DNA from: Cornus controversa
Lineage: Eukaryota; Streptophyta; Magnoliopsida; Cornales; Cornaceae
NCBI GenBank assembly: GCA_026545225.1
Contig: CM048853.1
Coordinates: 14,014,755-14,078,754 of the forward strand
Direction of reading: 5' to 3'
Length of the DNA: 64,000 bases
Within the stretch, counting starts at the first letter, position 1, and each line of letters begins with the position of its first letter. A program made the translations under genes and the position numbers. This document shows positions 23,915 to 35,990 of the stretch, piece by piece. The notes below the pieces were generated by a model that saw only the letters and a list, made by a program, of their open reading frames with translations, did not search any database and was not told the origin of the DNA.

Positions 23915-24202
23915 TTAAGGGCAATTCAAATTGAGAGTGAGATCAATGAAGGTTTCTTCTCTGCATGGGATGGTGAGACCATCCATTGGATGATCAAATC
24001 CAAACTCTTCCTCAGATTGGCTTAGCAAGTTTTGAAATGATGGATTCTTCAAGTATGAAACTGGGACTACAAAATGCTTTTTCCCGGTTTCTCCAACAAA
24101 AACAGCAAAGTGGCCTTTGGGTATAGCCCTAGCCACTGGAGTTATGAAAACCTGCTGGAGGATCTGCTTAGCAAGAACAATTTTGGGCAAGCGGATACCC
24201 AT
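23915..24202 (-). CDS. SAUR family auxin-responsive protein 1
   Basis: A 95-residue intronless small auxin-up RNA protein. It opens [15 protein letters not shown] and carries the SAUR core: [42 protein letters not shown] and [16 protein letters not shown] proteins of this clade promote cell expansion, in the best-studied cases by inhibiting PP2C-D phosphatases and so keeping plasma-membrane proton pumps active. The frame is open from an ATG 66 bases further upstream (24268), but the family starts at MG(I/F)R, so 24202 is preferred. A TATA-like ATATATAT lies about 105 bases upstream. It is more divergent from SAUR 2 and 3 than they are from each other. Frame and core are intact, so it is probably functional. 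Confidence 0.93.
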   Translation of the reverse strand: MGIRLPKIVLAKQILQQVFITPVARAIPKGHFAVFVGETGKKHFVVPVSYLKNPSFQNLLSQSEEEFGFDHPMDGLTIPCREETFIDLTLNLNCP

Positions 24203-24305
24203 TATTTTTATCAAGTGATTTTCTTGGAAAAGTTGCAAGTAATTGATCCGTAGGAGCTTGTTGAACAAGAGAAGCTTTGTGATGTGGGTAGCTAATGTTG
24301 GAACA

Positions 24306-24318
24306 TAGATATATATAG
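24306..24318 (-). promoter_or_regulatory. TATA-like box of SAUR 1
   Basis: ATCTATATATATC on the reverse strand, about 105 bases before the chosen start codon. The spacing suits a short 5' leader. It would put the upstream ATG at 24268 very close to the transcription start, another reason to prefer 24202. Confidence 0.55.
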
Positions 24319-24469
24319 ATCAAATTCAAATGTGATATGGGCTAGCTTTCTCATATGGAGTGAGTGGTCAGGAGAGTAGAGCACTGTGGTCCATTAAAGA
24401 CATATGTCTTCAAGTATCACATGGTTATGCCTCCCAACAGATACAACTTGAAAATGTATAGTTTTGTAA

Positions 24470-25415
24470 TATATCTGGTAAGTGCCTCTGCCTGAGCAAG
24501 TGTGAAACACGGCCCAGTCCCCCTACTACACACACATACTAGAACACAAACTCTAGGGCGGTTCAAACCAACATACTCTCATCCTCTGTACTCATTGGTA
24601 ACCACTTACCAATCTATCCACATCTGTAGTCTCAGGTAGCAACCTTGACTATCCACACTAATCACTTCCAGTGATGTATCCCTACCATGAGGGATCTCTT
24701 ATCTGTCGTCATCCAGACGAAACAACTCAACATCCACAAGAGCCGGCGTATTGTAAGAGAAACGCTAATCCAAGAAAAATGTTTGATCAGGCCATTTTTC
24801 CCAGTTAGCCCAACTCCGGCAATATGCCTTCCTTGTATCCCATCTCAATCCCAATTGCCAACCTCGGCGAAACGCTCGTCAATCTCATAAGTCCCTCAAT
24901 ATTTCTAAGGACTTAAATACTCGCAACATCCCTTGCGGTATCTATTCATTGCTCACTAATGAGACTTAATCACCAAATCAAAGGTCTAAACTCAACCAAC
25001 TCTAGGAGTCTTACCAACCGAAACCAGTTTCACACCCCAACTCTTTAATCTTTCATTTGGATTGCTCAAACCGAGCAAATCATTCCACTATCATCCATAG
25101 GTAATCAAACCTACCATCTAGACAACTATCAACCATTGCCTATCTCCAAACCAACATGTGATTTGACCATCCGTCCTTAGGTATTTGAACCTATGACTTT
25201 GATACCCTAGGTTTTCAAACCTAATGCTTTAACAGCAATCCAGAGTTCCTCAAATCCTCAACCCTTACCCGTCGCCCCTAGGTATTCAAACCCAATTAAG
25301 CTCTGATACCATGTTGTTGGTATCAGACACTTGATCTAATCCTCATAATCCCAAACGTGATCCGACCATCACCCGTCGTCCCTAGGTATTCTGACCTAGA
25401 GCTCTGATACCATGT
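24470..25415 (-). mobile_element. Leader remnant of the long-LTR element with two primer-binding sites
   Basis: On the reverse strand, just after the LTR at 25416-28526, comes ACA and then TGGTATCAGAGC (25401-25412), complementary to plant initiator tRNA-Met. A tandem duplication of about 101 bp repeats the site at 25300-25311, each copy preceded on the forward strand by CCCTAGGTATTC. The rest shows loose repeats of CCTAGGTATTC-like words but no gag or pol. The element is truncated before the SAUR 1 promoter. Confidence 0.8.
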
Positions 25416-28400
25416 TGTCACGCCCCGGTTTCCGACACCCGGTTAGGAGCGAGGGAAACGGGGGTGAATCCGTAATTTCACCTCAAGTTCTCACACCTTA
25501 ATCTCATTTTAATCTATTCTATTGCGGAAGCGTTCTATATGCACACCCTTCAGGTGGCATAAGATCATCAATGGCCCTTGCAAATGATTTTCACAAAAAT
25601 CGGGCATGACCCATTCTAAATAATCAGCTCCTGGCAAATTACACCTGCTTTACAATTCATATGGACACTTCTGGGCACGTGTCCCCCCAGCATTTATATC
25701 TAACAATCAAAATGGACACTTCTGGGCACGTGTCCCCCCAGCATTTCTACAACATGCATAATATAATCAAAAATATACATGTCTCAGTCCTTGAATGTCC
25801 GTATAAAACACATACATCACATGAATGAAATATTTCTGAAGGAACTGAATCACCATAATCGCTCCATACATCTAATCCAAATGTCCTAGTTATACATTAA
25901 ATTCTAAAGAATTTAACTACTACTTTTGCCACCGGTACTATGAGTCCTCTAACTGACTCCGTAATCAGCAACACCTGCAAAACCTGGGAGGGGGTGAGCT
26001 CAAAGGCCCAACAAGGTGTGAAGAACCATGCTATCATCGCAGCAGCAGGTCGATCCTCACATATTCTCAAAAATATACATGCACTTAAATATATCACAAT
26101 ATTTAAAGTCATGCCACTCCTAGCATACATGAACCAACAATGCACATGGCAGTTTTAGCATTTATGAACATTTAAATCAACTATACATGACTTATGAGAA
26201 TCATTTACAACATGTTCAAGGTAGTACACATCCAACGTCATTATGTATAGAAAACATATATGAACAGAAGCATTTACATGAACAATGAAAATCACATATC
26301 ACGTCACCTACTCAACAAGATCCATGGAATCATGCATGAATGCACATGCTCATGCACCAAACATCCACCTTTCTCAAATCATGCATGATGCTTCACATAA
26401 GTGCAAATACATACGTATATAACTCACACCAAACTAATTCATAGGGGGCTTTCTCATCACTCCAATAGTAAGGGTCTCTTCGGCACCCAAACTCTGCTTG
26501 TGCTTTATCGGGTTACTAACCCGAAGGGAGCACCTCCTCTTGGCCAAGTTTTGGGTCTTTCACCCTAGGGGCCTTCCCCTTATCTTAATTTCACACTCCT
26601 GCCCCAAAATCATATATATAGTGCATATAATCACACCCATGCACTTATCCACACCATGAATGCATTTTTGTCAAATCAATGCATTTTCCTTTCACCTCAA
26701 GATTGTCACAATGTCATCACACTCATATCATGGAAACCATCATGCTTATGCATTTTTCAAGAAAGTCATTTCTTCGATGCATAAATCTGTAAACACCACA
26801 TCTTCACGTTTTCACCAATAAACACACTTTTCATGGAAATCATTCATAATCACATTTGCACATACACAACATATATATAGATGTCACATCTTGCATATAA
26901 TCACATGTATACGTATATTAGCATAAATATAATCATGCTTTCATTCCAATCATGCATTTACTACGAGCAACCAACATGCATTCTTACAACTATATACAAT
27001 CACGCAAATATATATATATATATCATGTCACCCATGTAGGTAGTAAAAACATACATAACATTTCACATATTTCATGCTTTTCCAATGCCCTTCTATGTCA
27101 TAATCAATTTAGCATGCATTTCAACTACTACACCAAATGTATACTCACATATATATTTACGTATATTCAACTCATGTAAAAGAATCATATATGCGTGTAA
27201 GGCAACATCTAACTAAATATACATATGTAATTTAGCATACTTTACATGGGTCAATCCCTAAATATGCATATAACAATGTAAATCAGCATTTGAATGTAAC
27301 ACTGCTCTTACCCTCCAAGCCCACACATACATATATATATACCCACATATATATATATCCTCACCTCGCACGTATATATATATATATAGATAATCCACCT
27401 TTATATACATATATGCACATATATATATACAAACTACACATACGATCAAATTAAGAACATATGTAAAATTACTTAACATAATTAAATATACATATGAGAT
27501 AGAGGCAAGAATCAACTTGCCTTAGGTCCCGCTTTTACTGTGTCCGTGCCCGCAAAGCGGTCCATTTCCTTGCTCGGTCAAGTCCAGTGTCGAAGTCCAC
27601 ACGAACAATGCCATGAACCATTTTCCTTTCCTTTTCCATCTCCACGCTTAACCCAATCTTTAATTCAATTGGTGACCAAACCCAATTTCACAAAGTCCCA
27701 TTTCAATGACCAATAAGGCATCCAAACTTCATAATCTAAGCCCAAATGATCTCAAGTAAACCCAATATGACAGCCCACTTTAATTCAAAACCATATATAC
27801 CATCATCTCTTACAACTCACAACCCCTGTAATTACCTTGAACTATGCCCCAGCAAACTACCGTGCATAAGATCCAACCCCAAACAAACATCATGTAGCTG
27901 TTAAAACTGCCGCAACCAAGCTGTGCACTCGGCCAATGAAGACCCGAGACCACCAACAATTTAAACTCCAAAATCAAGCCACACCATCCCAAGTTCGACT
28001 CCAAAACATGTAGAGCCATGCAAAACTCGTCATGGCCGAACCCACACACTATCGGACCACCTCCTAATCAATGACCATGGAAGCAAACTCAGCCGAACCA
28101 TGAACCCAAACCCAACCGAGCCAAACACGACCCAGCCGTGCTCAGCCGAACCACCACCAGCCGAAGCTGCGAACCAGGCAGCTCGCACCACCGAACCCAC
28201 CTGCAACCACCGCCGGAACCACCATCACAGCCACCATCAGCTGCCGTCGGCCCTCTTCAACGGAACCGAACCCAGCCATGAGCCGAACCCTTCCGAGCTC
28301 GACCCAAAATCGAACCAAGCGAAGCCCCGTCGTGAGAACCCACCTGCCGCCGAAGCCTCTTCTTCCTCTCGGTTCTCTCTCTCCCGATCTCACTCTTCTC

Positions 28401-28526
28401 CCTCTCTTTATAAATATACAATTCCATGTATATATATCCACCTTTGCTCCGAATTTAACTTATTCGAAAAAAATAAATTCGGTCAAAATTTACCCAGAAC
28501 CGGTCAAAATAATTCCGGTCCTTACA
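25416..28526 (-). mobile_element. 5' LTR, 3.1 kb, related to the solo LTR at 1068-5180
   Basis: Forward-strand ends TGTCACGCCCC and GGTCCTTACA are the reverse complements of those at 5180 and 1068. Internal blocks correspond, including the segment at 25897-26145 and the paired ACACTTCTGGGCACGTGTCC words near 25665-25735. It is followed by the primer-binding site at 25401-25412, so it is a 5' LTR on the reverse strand. The flanks (CATGT and TTTTT) do not match, as expected when the other LTR is missing. It is about 1 kb shorter than copy 1 and I did not find the 49-bp array. It separates SAUR 1 from SAUR 2. Confidence 0.87.
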
Positions 28527-28539
28527 TTTTTATTGGGAC

Positions 28540-28640
28540 CAACTGCACTAGTCTCTTCACTCATTTGTTATGAAAATAATGGCCATAGAGGATCTACTCT
28601 GAGGGTCCTCTGTAGGTTACTGCAAGCACTAGTAGGGCTT
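28540..28640 (+). promoter_or_regulatory. Conserved distal promoter block of SAUR 2
   Basis: CACTAGTCTCTTCACTCATT, AGAGGATCTACTCTGAGGGT and CCTCTGTAGGTTACTGCAAG recur in near-identical form upstream of SAUR 3 (36175-36260, inverted). Similarity reaching this far upstream shows the two genes were duplicated with their promoters. No exact TGTCTC auxin-response element was seen in this block. Confidence 0.6.
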
Positions 28641-28725
28641 TACCATGTGATCCTTCATCTTTCACAAACCTAAATATTTCTTGACCACTCATTCTAAATT
28701 TTACAGGATTTCTTACATACCCTTT

Positions 28726-28727
28726 TA

Positions 28728-28760
<33 letters not shown>
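28726..28760 (+). promoter_or_regulatory. TATA-like region of SAUR 2, expanded as an AT repeat
   Basis: TATCTATATATATATATAT and onward forms a microsatellite where the sister gene has a short TATATATAG box. It lies about 145-180 bases before the start codon. Confidence 0.5.
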
Positions 28761-28768
<8 letters not shown>

Positions 28769-28903
28769 TAGTCAGTCTACAACCAACACAAGTCTTAGCA
28801 TTCTTTACTCTCAAAGCTTTCATTTGTTCTGCATACTCTTTGAAATCCTTATTTCTTTTCTAGTTTGTCAGAGAGAGAGAGAGAAATATTTTCATACAAC
28901 ATA

Positions 28904-29170
28904 ATGGGTTTCCGCGTGCCTCATATTATTAATGCTAAGCAAGCAGCTTCAACAACTCTAAATGTCCCAAAAGGCTATTTTGCAGTTTATGTTGGAGAGA
29001 ACGAAAAGAAGCGATTTGTGGTTCCAATATCATACTTGAACCAGCCTTCATTCCAAGACTTGTTAAGTCAAGCTGAGGAAGAATTTGGTTTTGACCATCC
29101 AATGGGCGGTCTCACAATTCCCTGCAAAGAGGACATCTTCATTGATATCGCTTCTCAGTTGAGCAGATAA
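28904..29170 (+). CDS. SAUR family auxin-responsive protein 2
   Basis: An 88-residue intronless SAUR starting [13 protein letters not shown] at ATG 28904; an upstream in-frame ATG at 28865 lies in a GA repeat and is not family-like. The core is complete: [54 protein letters not shown] and KEDIFIDI. Compared with SAUR 3 it lacks 12 residues between AKQ and the SAUR core, in frame, giving a shortened variable N-terminus. The expected role is auxin-induced cell expansion in the cytoplasm or at the plasma membrane. The leader contains a (GA)n stretch. It is the inverted sister copy of SAUR 3, from promoter through 3' flank. Confidence 0.94.
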   Translation: MGFRVPHIINAKQAASTTLNVPKGYFAVYVGENEKKRFVVPISYLNQPSFQDLLSQAEEEFGFDHPMGGLTIPCKEDIFIDIASQLSR

Positions 29171-29610
29171 TGAGACAATTCTATGCATATAGACGCAATT
29201 TTGTAAAGCAATAGTCATCATTTCCATCTACAAATTCAATTTTGTTTTGTTTTTTCTTTTTTTTTTCTTTTCTGAAAGGAGATTGGGGATGACAAAAAAT
29301 GCCCCCTTGTTTCAAAATATTGTAAAGTAGAGATCATGCTGTTCTCAGACAATTTCAAAAGCAAAGACATTATTTCGTCAAAATCTTTGTTTCTATAGAT
29401 TTTATATAGACTTTGGAGGGCATTTTTATTTTATTTTATTTTATTTTTGTTACCTAATATAATTTTGTAATTGCATTAATCAAGAAAATCAAAGAAAAAG
29501 AGCAGAAAAGTTATAATTTCAGGGTAATAGGTTATTGAGATGTCCTTATTTCAACTAAACCTTAGCTTAATTTGCACACTAGTCTAGAGAATAACAGTCA
29601 AAACTGATAT
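29171..29610 (+). other. 3' flank of SAUR 2, duplicated at SAUR 3
   Basis: Stretches such as GAGACAATTCTATGCATATA just after the stop and TGAGATGTCCTTATTTCAA near 29540 are found inverted beside SAUR 3 (35530 and about 35110). This sets the extent of the local inverted duplication. Confidence 0.7.
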
Positions 29611-30559
29611 ATTTGTTAAATAACCATTTTAATGCTCTCCTTCTGAACATGTACTACTAATATTAGTTTTGCTTAGACAATAAAATTAGACTGTAATTTT
29701 CAATTGTAAAAAGCCAAAAGCCCATGGGACCAAGGTCAAGCTTGAGACATACAAATTCCAGTCTTTCTCTTGTATAGTAACATATATTAAGCATTATATG
29801 GTTAAGTTTGTATCTGTTGAACTGATAAAACCTCTGTATTCTTTTCTCTCACATAAGAATCAACTATGTACCTGAAAGATGTCAGTGTTAGTACAATTTT
29901 CAATTCTAAACTAGTGTGGCAATTTAGAAAGTAATTTTCTCATGAAGGCTTCTAAGAGCATGCCAAACCCCACTGATTGTCGAGTACATTGAAATGTAAT
30001 TGACAGAAGAACTAGTGAATCCAAATTCTTGTTATGGCTATAGGTTATAGCATGTCATAAACAAAAACACCAACACGCAAGACAAATCCATTGTACCTAC
30101 AGAATGTTAGTATGAAAATGTATTAACTGCTAAAAAATGATGGAGAGATCTCACCTATGAAGATTTGAAACAAGTGAAACCATACTTGGGAATCTTCAAA
30201 TTGACTGCAAATTACTTCAAAATTTATATTGATTGGTGTGATCAGCATTTATTGCTTAGCTTTAATAATACGAGCCATGCTGAAACCCAGGGATCATACA
30301 ATAAATTGAAAGAAGTACCTGATCCCACTTTATAACAACAATGCTTCAACATAAAAGCTCTCACCTCCAGATTTTGTCTCTAAACAGTTGAGTGCTTCTA
30401 CTGAACTAAGTATGCCAAAAAATTGATGTTTGCAAATATCTAGCTTTGAAAAATTGCACCCACAACTTCTCCTTATTCTGTATAAACTCCCAAGTAATAA
30501 TGTATTTGGTTGAAAAATCAATATCAATTAATTTCCTGATTCCAAATCCACACTCTGCA
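29611..30559. other. No gene seen
   Basis: AT-rich spacer after the SAUR 2 duplication. No protein-like frame or repeat family was recognised. Confidence 0.45.
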
Positions 30560-31855
30560 GTGGGCATGGTAAGCCTCTGTGAGTTACGCGGTGCGGAAAC
30601 AGTTCAGTGAATTTAGAGTGAGACGTTAATCTTTAGACCTAGAAGGGGTGCATAGGTCATCTTGCCCAATTTTTCTGATTGATTAATTACCCACAATTAT
30701 TACCAATTAAGCATCCAAACCAACCACAAAATAAATAGAGCAAGTAAGGAATAGTTAGAGATGACACAAGGAATTTTACGTGAAAACCCAAGGCGGGAAA
30801 AACCACGGGGGTGAGGCAGAAAACCCTAGAGAAACCAATCCACTATCTCAAAGCAAAGTACATTAGATTCTATCCCAGACTCACACCCACTCCACTCTGA
30901 CAAGAACTTGATGTGAAACACCTCAGGCTTACAATTACGACTCCATGTCCCAACTGCTGCAGACTTCCAGCTAACGTCACAATTCTTTTAGAAGGGTAGC
31001 TGAAAGAATAAAAATACTCAGCAAGTATTTCATTCCCTTCTTAGTGATTATTTCTCTTCCTCTTCAGATAAAATCTTTGTAGTTTCAAGGAACCACCTCT
31101 GCTACTCTTGATCAACTGTGTAGACTGATAATGTCTTGAAGATTCCGTAGATCAAATGAAGAAGAACATCACAACTTAAACACTCCGTGTGTGTGTGCTC
31201 TCAAAAATAAAAATCAATGAAGATTTTCTCTTATAAATATCTCTTTTAGCTTCCAAAATATATTCCTGTCTAACGATTAATTTATTGAGTCTCTATCTCC
31301 CCCCTTTTTAGGTTGAACATAAAGAGGTATTTATAAGGTTTAGAGTCCTTAGTCTACTTGGAAAACAAGTTTAAAACATCTAAGGAAAGTTTTAGAGAAG
31401 TTTGGATTGACTAGGAAATCAATTCGGATCAAAAAGGAAACTTCCACATGCATCTGCTAAGTTGGACCGGTCCTAAAAATTGGGGACCGGTGGGACTTTT
31501 GCAGACACTTAGAATTTTGAAAGTCCTAAAAAAAGTCAGACCGAACCTAATTTTTGGGAACCGGTGGGACTTTTCAGACATGTAGAATTTCAACAGTTCT
31601 GAGAGAAGTTGGACCGGTCCTCATGGACTTTGAAGAAATTCAATTTGTACATTTAAAGCATATTTTCTAAGTCCTAAGTCCATCAAACTTCAAAACATAG
31701 TGTCCTCACTCACATACCTGTTCTAAGTGATGTCCTCATCAAATCCACAGTATCAAGACACTTTTCGTTCAACTTCGAACATCGAGACACAAGATCAAAC
31801 AAAAATTACAACTCGATCAACAAGTTTTGACATCAAAATTTTCCAATTACAATTA
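30560..31855 (-). repeat. Copia-like LTR repeat, reverse orientation
   Basis: Has the phrases GTTACGCGGTGCGGAAACAG and CCTAGAAGGGGTGCATAGG at its left and several ACCGGT words around 31470-31620. It is the inverse of the repeat ending near 34090 (forward CCTATTCACCCCCTCTAGG). Its right end (GTTTTGACATCAAAATTTTCC) matches, inverted, sequence near 32750. No protein coding was found. Confidence 0.55.
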
Positions 31856-31861
31856 TATATC

Positions 31862-32400
31862 TCACAGCCTCTTCCAGCTCAGTTGATGTAACTTATTCAA
31901 ATCCTCGTTTCCATCCCAAATAAACATCTTCAACTTCCTATATAAATGAATTCTGCAAGAGCAAGGAATCTTATAGACATAACACCAATAATACTTAAAT
32001 GACATAACTGAGGATTTAATTAATTCCACTCTGCTAGCAATATAGAGTTTACAACTATTCCAAGTAGCTAATCTATTAGAAATCTTATCCATAAGAGGAT
32101 TAAAATCAGACTTTTTCAAGTATTTACCAGAAATGGGCACCCAAAGTTCTTGAAAGCGGAAGGAGCCTAATCTGAACTACAAAAGATTCTTAATTCTCTT
32201 TTTTCCTTCTAACAGCCTTAAAAAAAATAAGCATGCTTTTATCTTTGTTTATCTTTAAACTAGTTACATTTTGGAACTCTTCAAACATATCTGAAATAGC
32301 CTTAGCAGTCCCATAACTGGTCTTAACCAGCAAGAACAAATCATCTGTATAAATACATGAGAGATCTTCATACCAGTCTTGACTGCTGCTTTTGAAAGCT
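31862..32400 (-). pseudogene. L1-type LINE reverse transcriptase fragment
   Basis: Reverse-strand frames give CIYTDDLFLLVKTSYGTAKA, with YTDD at the catalytic YADD position, then FEEFQNVTSLKINKDKSM. A frameshift follows, and then PISGKYLKKSDFNPLMDKIS, NRLATWNSCKLYIASRVELI and KSSVMSFKYYWCYVYKIP. This is the RT palm and thumb of a plant L1-like LINE. It is 5'- and 3'-truncated and lies between copia-like repeats. Confidence 0.86.
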
Positions 32401-32409
32401 GCAACCTCC

Positions 32410-34440
32410 CATTGTTGACCTCATCTTCTTATCAGTCTATAATTCACGAGTGATATTTAGCGTGTTGTTCTCTATCTGATCAACCATTCAAAGACTAGTT
32501 CAGGATTCTTCATTCGATCAGGACATCTGATTTTCAATTATTTACTTGTTTTGTGAATAAAGGTGAATTAGATCGCACTACGAAGGGAATAAAATATTCA
32601 CGGAGTGTTCGTGTTCTTTTAGCTACCCTTCTGCAAGGATTGTGGCATCAGTCTGAAGTTTGAAGCAATTGGTCGAGGTGTCGTAAGAGTAAGTTTGAGG
32701 CGTTCTAACAAGTTATTGGTGTGACGTATAAATTTATAATTGGCAATGTTCGGTGTCAAAACTTAGTATGATCGAGTTATAATATTTTATTTATATTCTT
32801 GTACTTGATTATATCTTTGAAGACTCAGAGTAAGCATAGTGTTCTACACCAATCATGCAAATGGTCTTTAAAAACATGGAGCTTGAAACTTCAAAAGAAG
32901 ACATCAATGATTTGAATAAGAGTTTGATTAATTGAAGTTTTTGGATGGTTTCAATTGAATATGGACATTATTGATCAAATATGAGAGTCACGTAGTCTAG
33001 ATAAAGTGGTGAGAACACATATATTTCGAAACAAGAGGTTCCGACCTTGAAAATTAGGGTTTTGGATTAAAAATGCAGAGTTTTCAAGGTTATACCGGTC
33101 CAGCTCAAACCTGGACCAATCCATGAAGTCTTGAGACTTCAATTCTTCAAGGCAGAAGCCTTGCATCGGTCCAAGAATGGGCTGGACCGGTTCATGCCTT
33201 CTAATGGGGAATTTTGGCTCTGTAGTGTCCTTTTTTGACCGGGTTTTGACTCTAAACTTTCCTTAAACTTTAAGATTCATTTTCAATTGATTTTAAACTT
33301 GTTTTTCAAGAAAAATTAGGGTTTTAACCTCTATAAAAACCTCATATGATTTCTCTCTTATAACGATTTCAATATACATAAAAAAATATTCTTTTAGAGA
33401 TAAAGAAAGAACTTTATTTTTCTGTCTATATTTTAAGAAATCACACACATATATACACTATGAGTGATTTAGGATGTGTCTCTCTCTTTGCTTGATTAAT
33501 CATTCGAAGACTACTTTAGAGATTTCTTATTGATCAAGCTACTAAGTCGTTTGGTTTCTTCTACAACTGTTCGTTGGTGAGGAATGAGAAGAAGATCGCA
33601 CTACGAATGGGATAGAATACTTGCTGAGTGTTCGTGTTCTTCCAGTTACCTTTCTGAAAGAATTGTGGCATTAACCGAAAGTCTGCAACAATTAGACGAG
33701 AGAGTTGCAAGAGTAAGCCTTAGGTATTCCACATCAAGTTCTTGTCAGAGTAGAGTGGGTGTGAGTTTAGGACAGAGTCTGTTGTACTTTGTTTCGATGA
33801 TAGTGGATTTGTTTCTCTAGGACTACAAGCCTCACCCGTGGTTTTTTCTCAATATGTAATTCTGGTGCATTCTTTACTTTATTACACTTTATATTATTTA
33901 CCTATTTTAGAGGTCTTACCTTGGTGCGATGGCAAGTGCTTTCACCTAAAAGTGATAGGTCTCGGGTTTGAGACTTTGGAAGCTTTTTATTTTTTATTTA
34001 TTTATTTACTTTGTGGAATTGCTTTAATTATAATTGGACTTAAACTTGGATTAATTTTAAACCTATTCACCCCCTCTAGGTTTTAATCAAACTTTTGCAA
34101 CCACTTCCGCAACGCGCAACTCACACTTGGCAAAGTGGGGTGGGTGTGAAATTGAGACAAAGTCTATTGTACTTTACTTTGACCATAGTGGATTGGTTTT
34201 CCTGAGGCTCTGCCTCCCATGGTTCTCTCTCATTTTGGATTTTTTTGTATATCTGGTGTCATCTCTTACTTTACTTTATTTATTGCTTTGTGAATTTGTT
34301 GTTTTTTAAAAAAATTGCGCTGAAATTAAAATAAATTGAATAATCCAGCAAATGAGTTCAAACACACATATTCAGCCCCTCTAGATGTGTTTCTATTAAA
34401 CTTTCACAACCACTTTCGCACCGTAGAAGTCACATTAACT
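32410..34440 (+). repeat. Cluster of related copia-like LTR fragments
   Basis: Three forward fragments share wording: ATCGCACTACGAAGGGAATA near 32570 and ATCGCACTACGAATGGGATA near 33595; GTGGGTGTGAGTTTAGGACA near 33756 and GTGGGTGTGAAATTGAGACA near 34140; and CACCCCCTCTAGG near 34067 against CAGCCCCTCTAG near 34375. The apparent frame at 33584-33820 is part of this repeat, not a gene. The piece at 30560-31855 is the inverted relative. Confidence 0.6.
33912..34005 (+). mobile_element. Au-like SINE
   Basis: CTTACCTTGGTGCGATGGC (A-box region) and TAGGTCTCGGGTTTGAGACT (B-box region) with the spacer CACCTAAAAGTGATAGG match the head of Au-type plant SINEs. It ends in a T-rich tail. The related fragment near 34260 lacks it, so it inserted after the fragments duplicated. 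Confidence 0.72.
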
Positions 34441-35069
34441 AACTAGTGTGAAAACACTTTGTGGTCAAAAGCCTTCATGGCATGATAGTCTGATACTTTG
34501 ATCTTTAAATGATATGCTTCAATTTATGCAAGGTTCCTGTAGTGATTTTACTTGAGAGACGAGCTTTCAACTAGATCATATCAAATATAACTTTACGGTT
34601 AAATCTAGCACTCACCGAGACTAACTAGGTTGACGTCTTTAATCTTCCAGCATTGGTTCCTTCTTGAGCTTTAATAATTATTTTTAAGTACTATTTGTTC
34701 TTTGTCTTTGTCATTTTGATCCACTAGCTCTCTTGAGTTGTGTTCCTAATTTAGTCTATTTAGCGACTAACTCAAGTAGACATTAAATATAATAACTTTA
34801 AGATTTGTAATCATTAAACATTAAAATAAAGTTTTTGCTCTTTGTTAAAAACCTTAGGGCTAACAAAGTGGACTAAAGACCGACGCATTAAATAGATCAT
34901 CAAGTTAGCATTTCATTGTTAATCATCGTTAAAATTTGGCCTTTAGCAATTGAAAATGACATAGTCTAATTTTATTATCCATGGAAAACTAATGTTAGTG
35001 GTACATATATGTTCAGGAGGTGAGCTTTAAACCGGTTACTTCACAAAGATATAAGTTTCGACTATTATT
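34441..35069. other. No gene seen
   Basis: AT-rich spacer before the SAUR 3 duplication block. No coding similarity was recognised. Confidence 0.45.
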
Positions 35070-35540
35070 CTCTAGAACAATGTGAAATTAAGCTAAGGTT
35101 TATTTGAGATAAGGACATCTCAATACCCTATTGCCATGAAATTATAAATTTTCCCCTCTTTTTCTGTGATTTTCCTGATTAATTAATGCAATTACAAATT
35201 ATATTAGGCAACAAAAAAAATGCAACCAAAGTTGATATAAAATCTATAGAAACAAAGAATTTGACGAAATAATATATTTACTTTCGAAATTGGTGAGAAT
35301 TCATGTGGTCAACCCATTTATTCAGGACTAAGGCAAAGATGATGATGATGATAAATGTATTTGTTTTCGAAATTGTTTGAGAGCAACATGATCTTTGCTT
35401 TTATAATATATTGAAACAAGGGGCCATTTTTTTTCATCCCCAATCTTCTTTATGGAAAAAAAAAAGGTACAAAATTGAAATTTGTACATGGAAATGATGA
35501 CTATTGCCTACAAAATTGTGTCTATATGCATAGAATTGTC

Positions 35541-35843
35541 TCATGATCTGCTTAACTGAGAAATGATATCAATGAAGATGTCCTCTCTACAGGGAATTGT
35601 GAGACCACCCATTGGATGATCAAACCCAAATTCTTCCTCGGCTTGACTTAGTAAGTCCTGGAATGAGGGTTGGTTCAAGTATGATATTGGAACCATGAAT
35701 CGCTTCTTTTCACTCTCCCCAACATAAATAGCAAAGTAGCCTTTTGGAACATTTAGAACTGTCGAATCTGCTTGGTTTGCTGTCAAAGAAGGTAGTAGAA
35801 GAATTTGCTTAGCTTGAACAATACGAGGCACACGAAAACCCAT
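35541..35843 (-). CDS. SAUR family auxin-responsive protein 3
   Basis: A 100-residue intronless SAUR, starting [20 protein letters not shown] and with the full core [54 protein letters not shown] and REDIFIDI. Length and start agree with the family (about 90-105 residues). It is nearly identical to SAUR 2 outside a 12-residue N-terminal difference, where SAUR 3 looks ancestral because SAUR 1 also has the longer form. A TATA box lies at about 35979-35990 and a GAGACA word (reverse of TGTCTC, the classic auxin-response core) in the leader at 35881-35886. Probably functional in auxin-driven cell expansion. Confidence 0.95.
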   Translation of the reverse strand: MGFRVPRIVQAKQILLLPSLTANQADSTVLNVPKGYFAIYVGESEKKRFMVPISYLNQPSFQDLLSQAEEEFGFDHPMGGLTIPCREDIFIDIISQLSRS

Positions 35844-35975
35844 TGTTGTATACTTTTATATGTAAATCTTTCTCTCTCTCTGTCTCTGAAGTTTAGAATG
35901 AGCTTGCAGAACAAATGAAAGCTTTGATAGTTAAAAATGTAAAGACTTGTGTTGGTTGTAGACTGACTCATATAT

Positions 35976-35990
35976 GGGTATATATAGAGT
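35976..35990 (-). promoter_or_regulatory. TATA box of SAUR 3
   Basis: ACTCTATATATACCC on the reverse strand, about 135-145 bases before the start codon, at the same place as the AT-expanded TATA region of SAUR 2. Confidence 0.65.

Noticed and set aside
28100-28673. Pro- and Ser-rich frames of 131-157 residues upstream of SAUR 2
   Set aside because: They lie in and run out of the LTR at 25416-28526, in its GC-rich part, and match no family.
33584-33820. 78-residue frame starting MRRRSHYEWDRILAECSCS
   Set aside because: The same sequence recurs with stops near 32570-32720, so it is part of a copia-like repeat.
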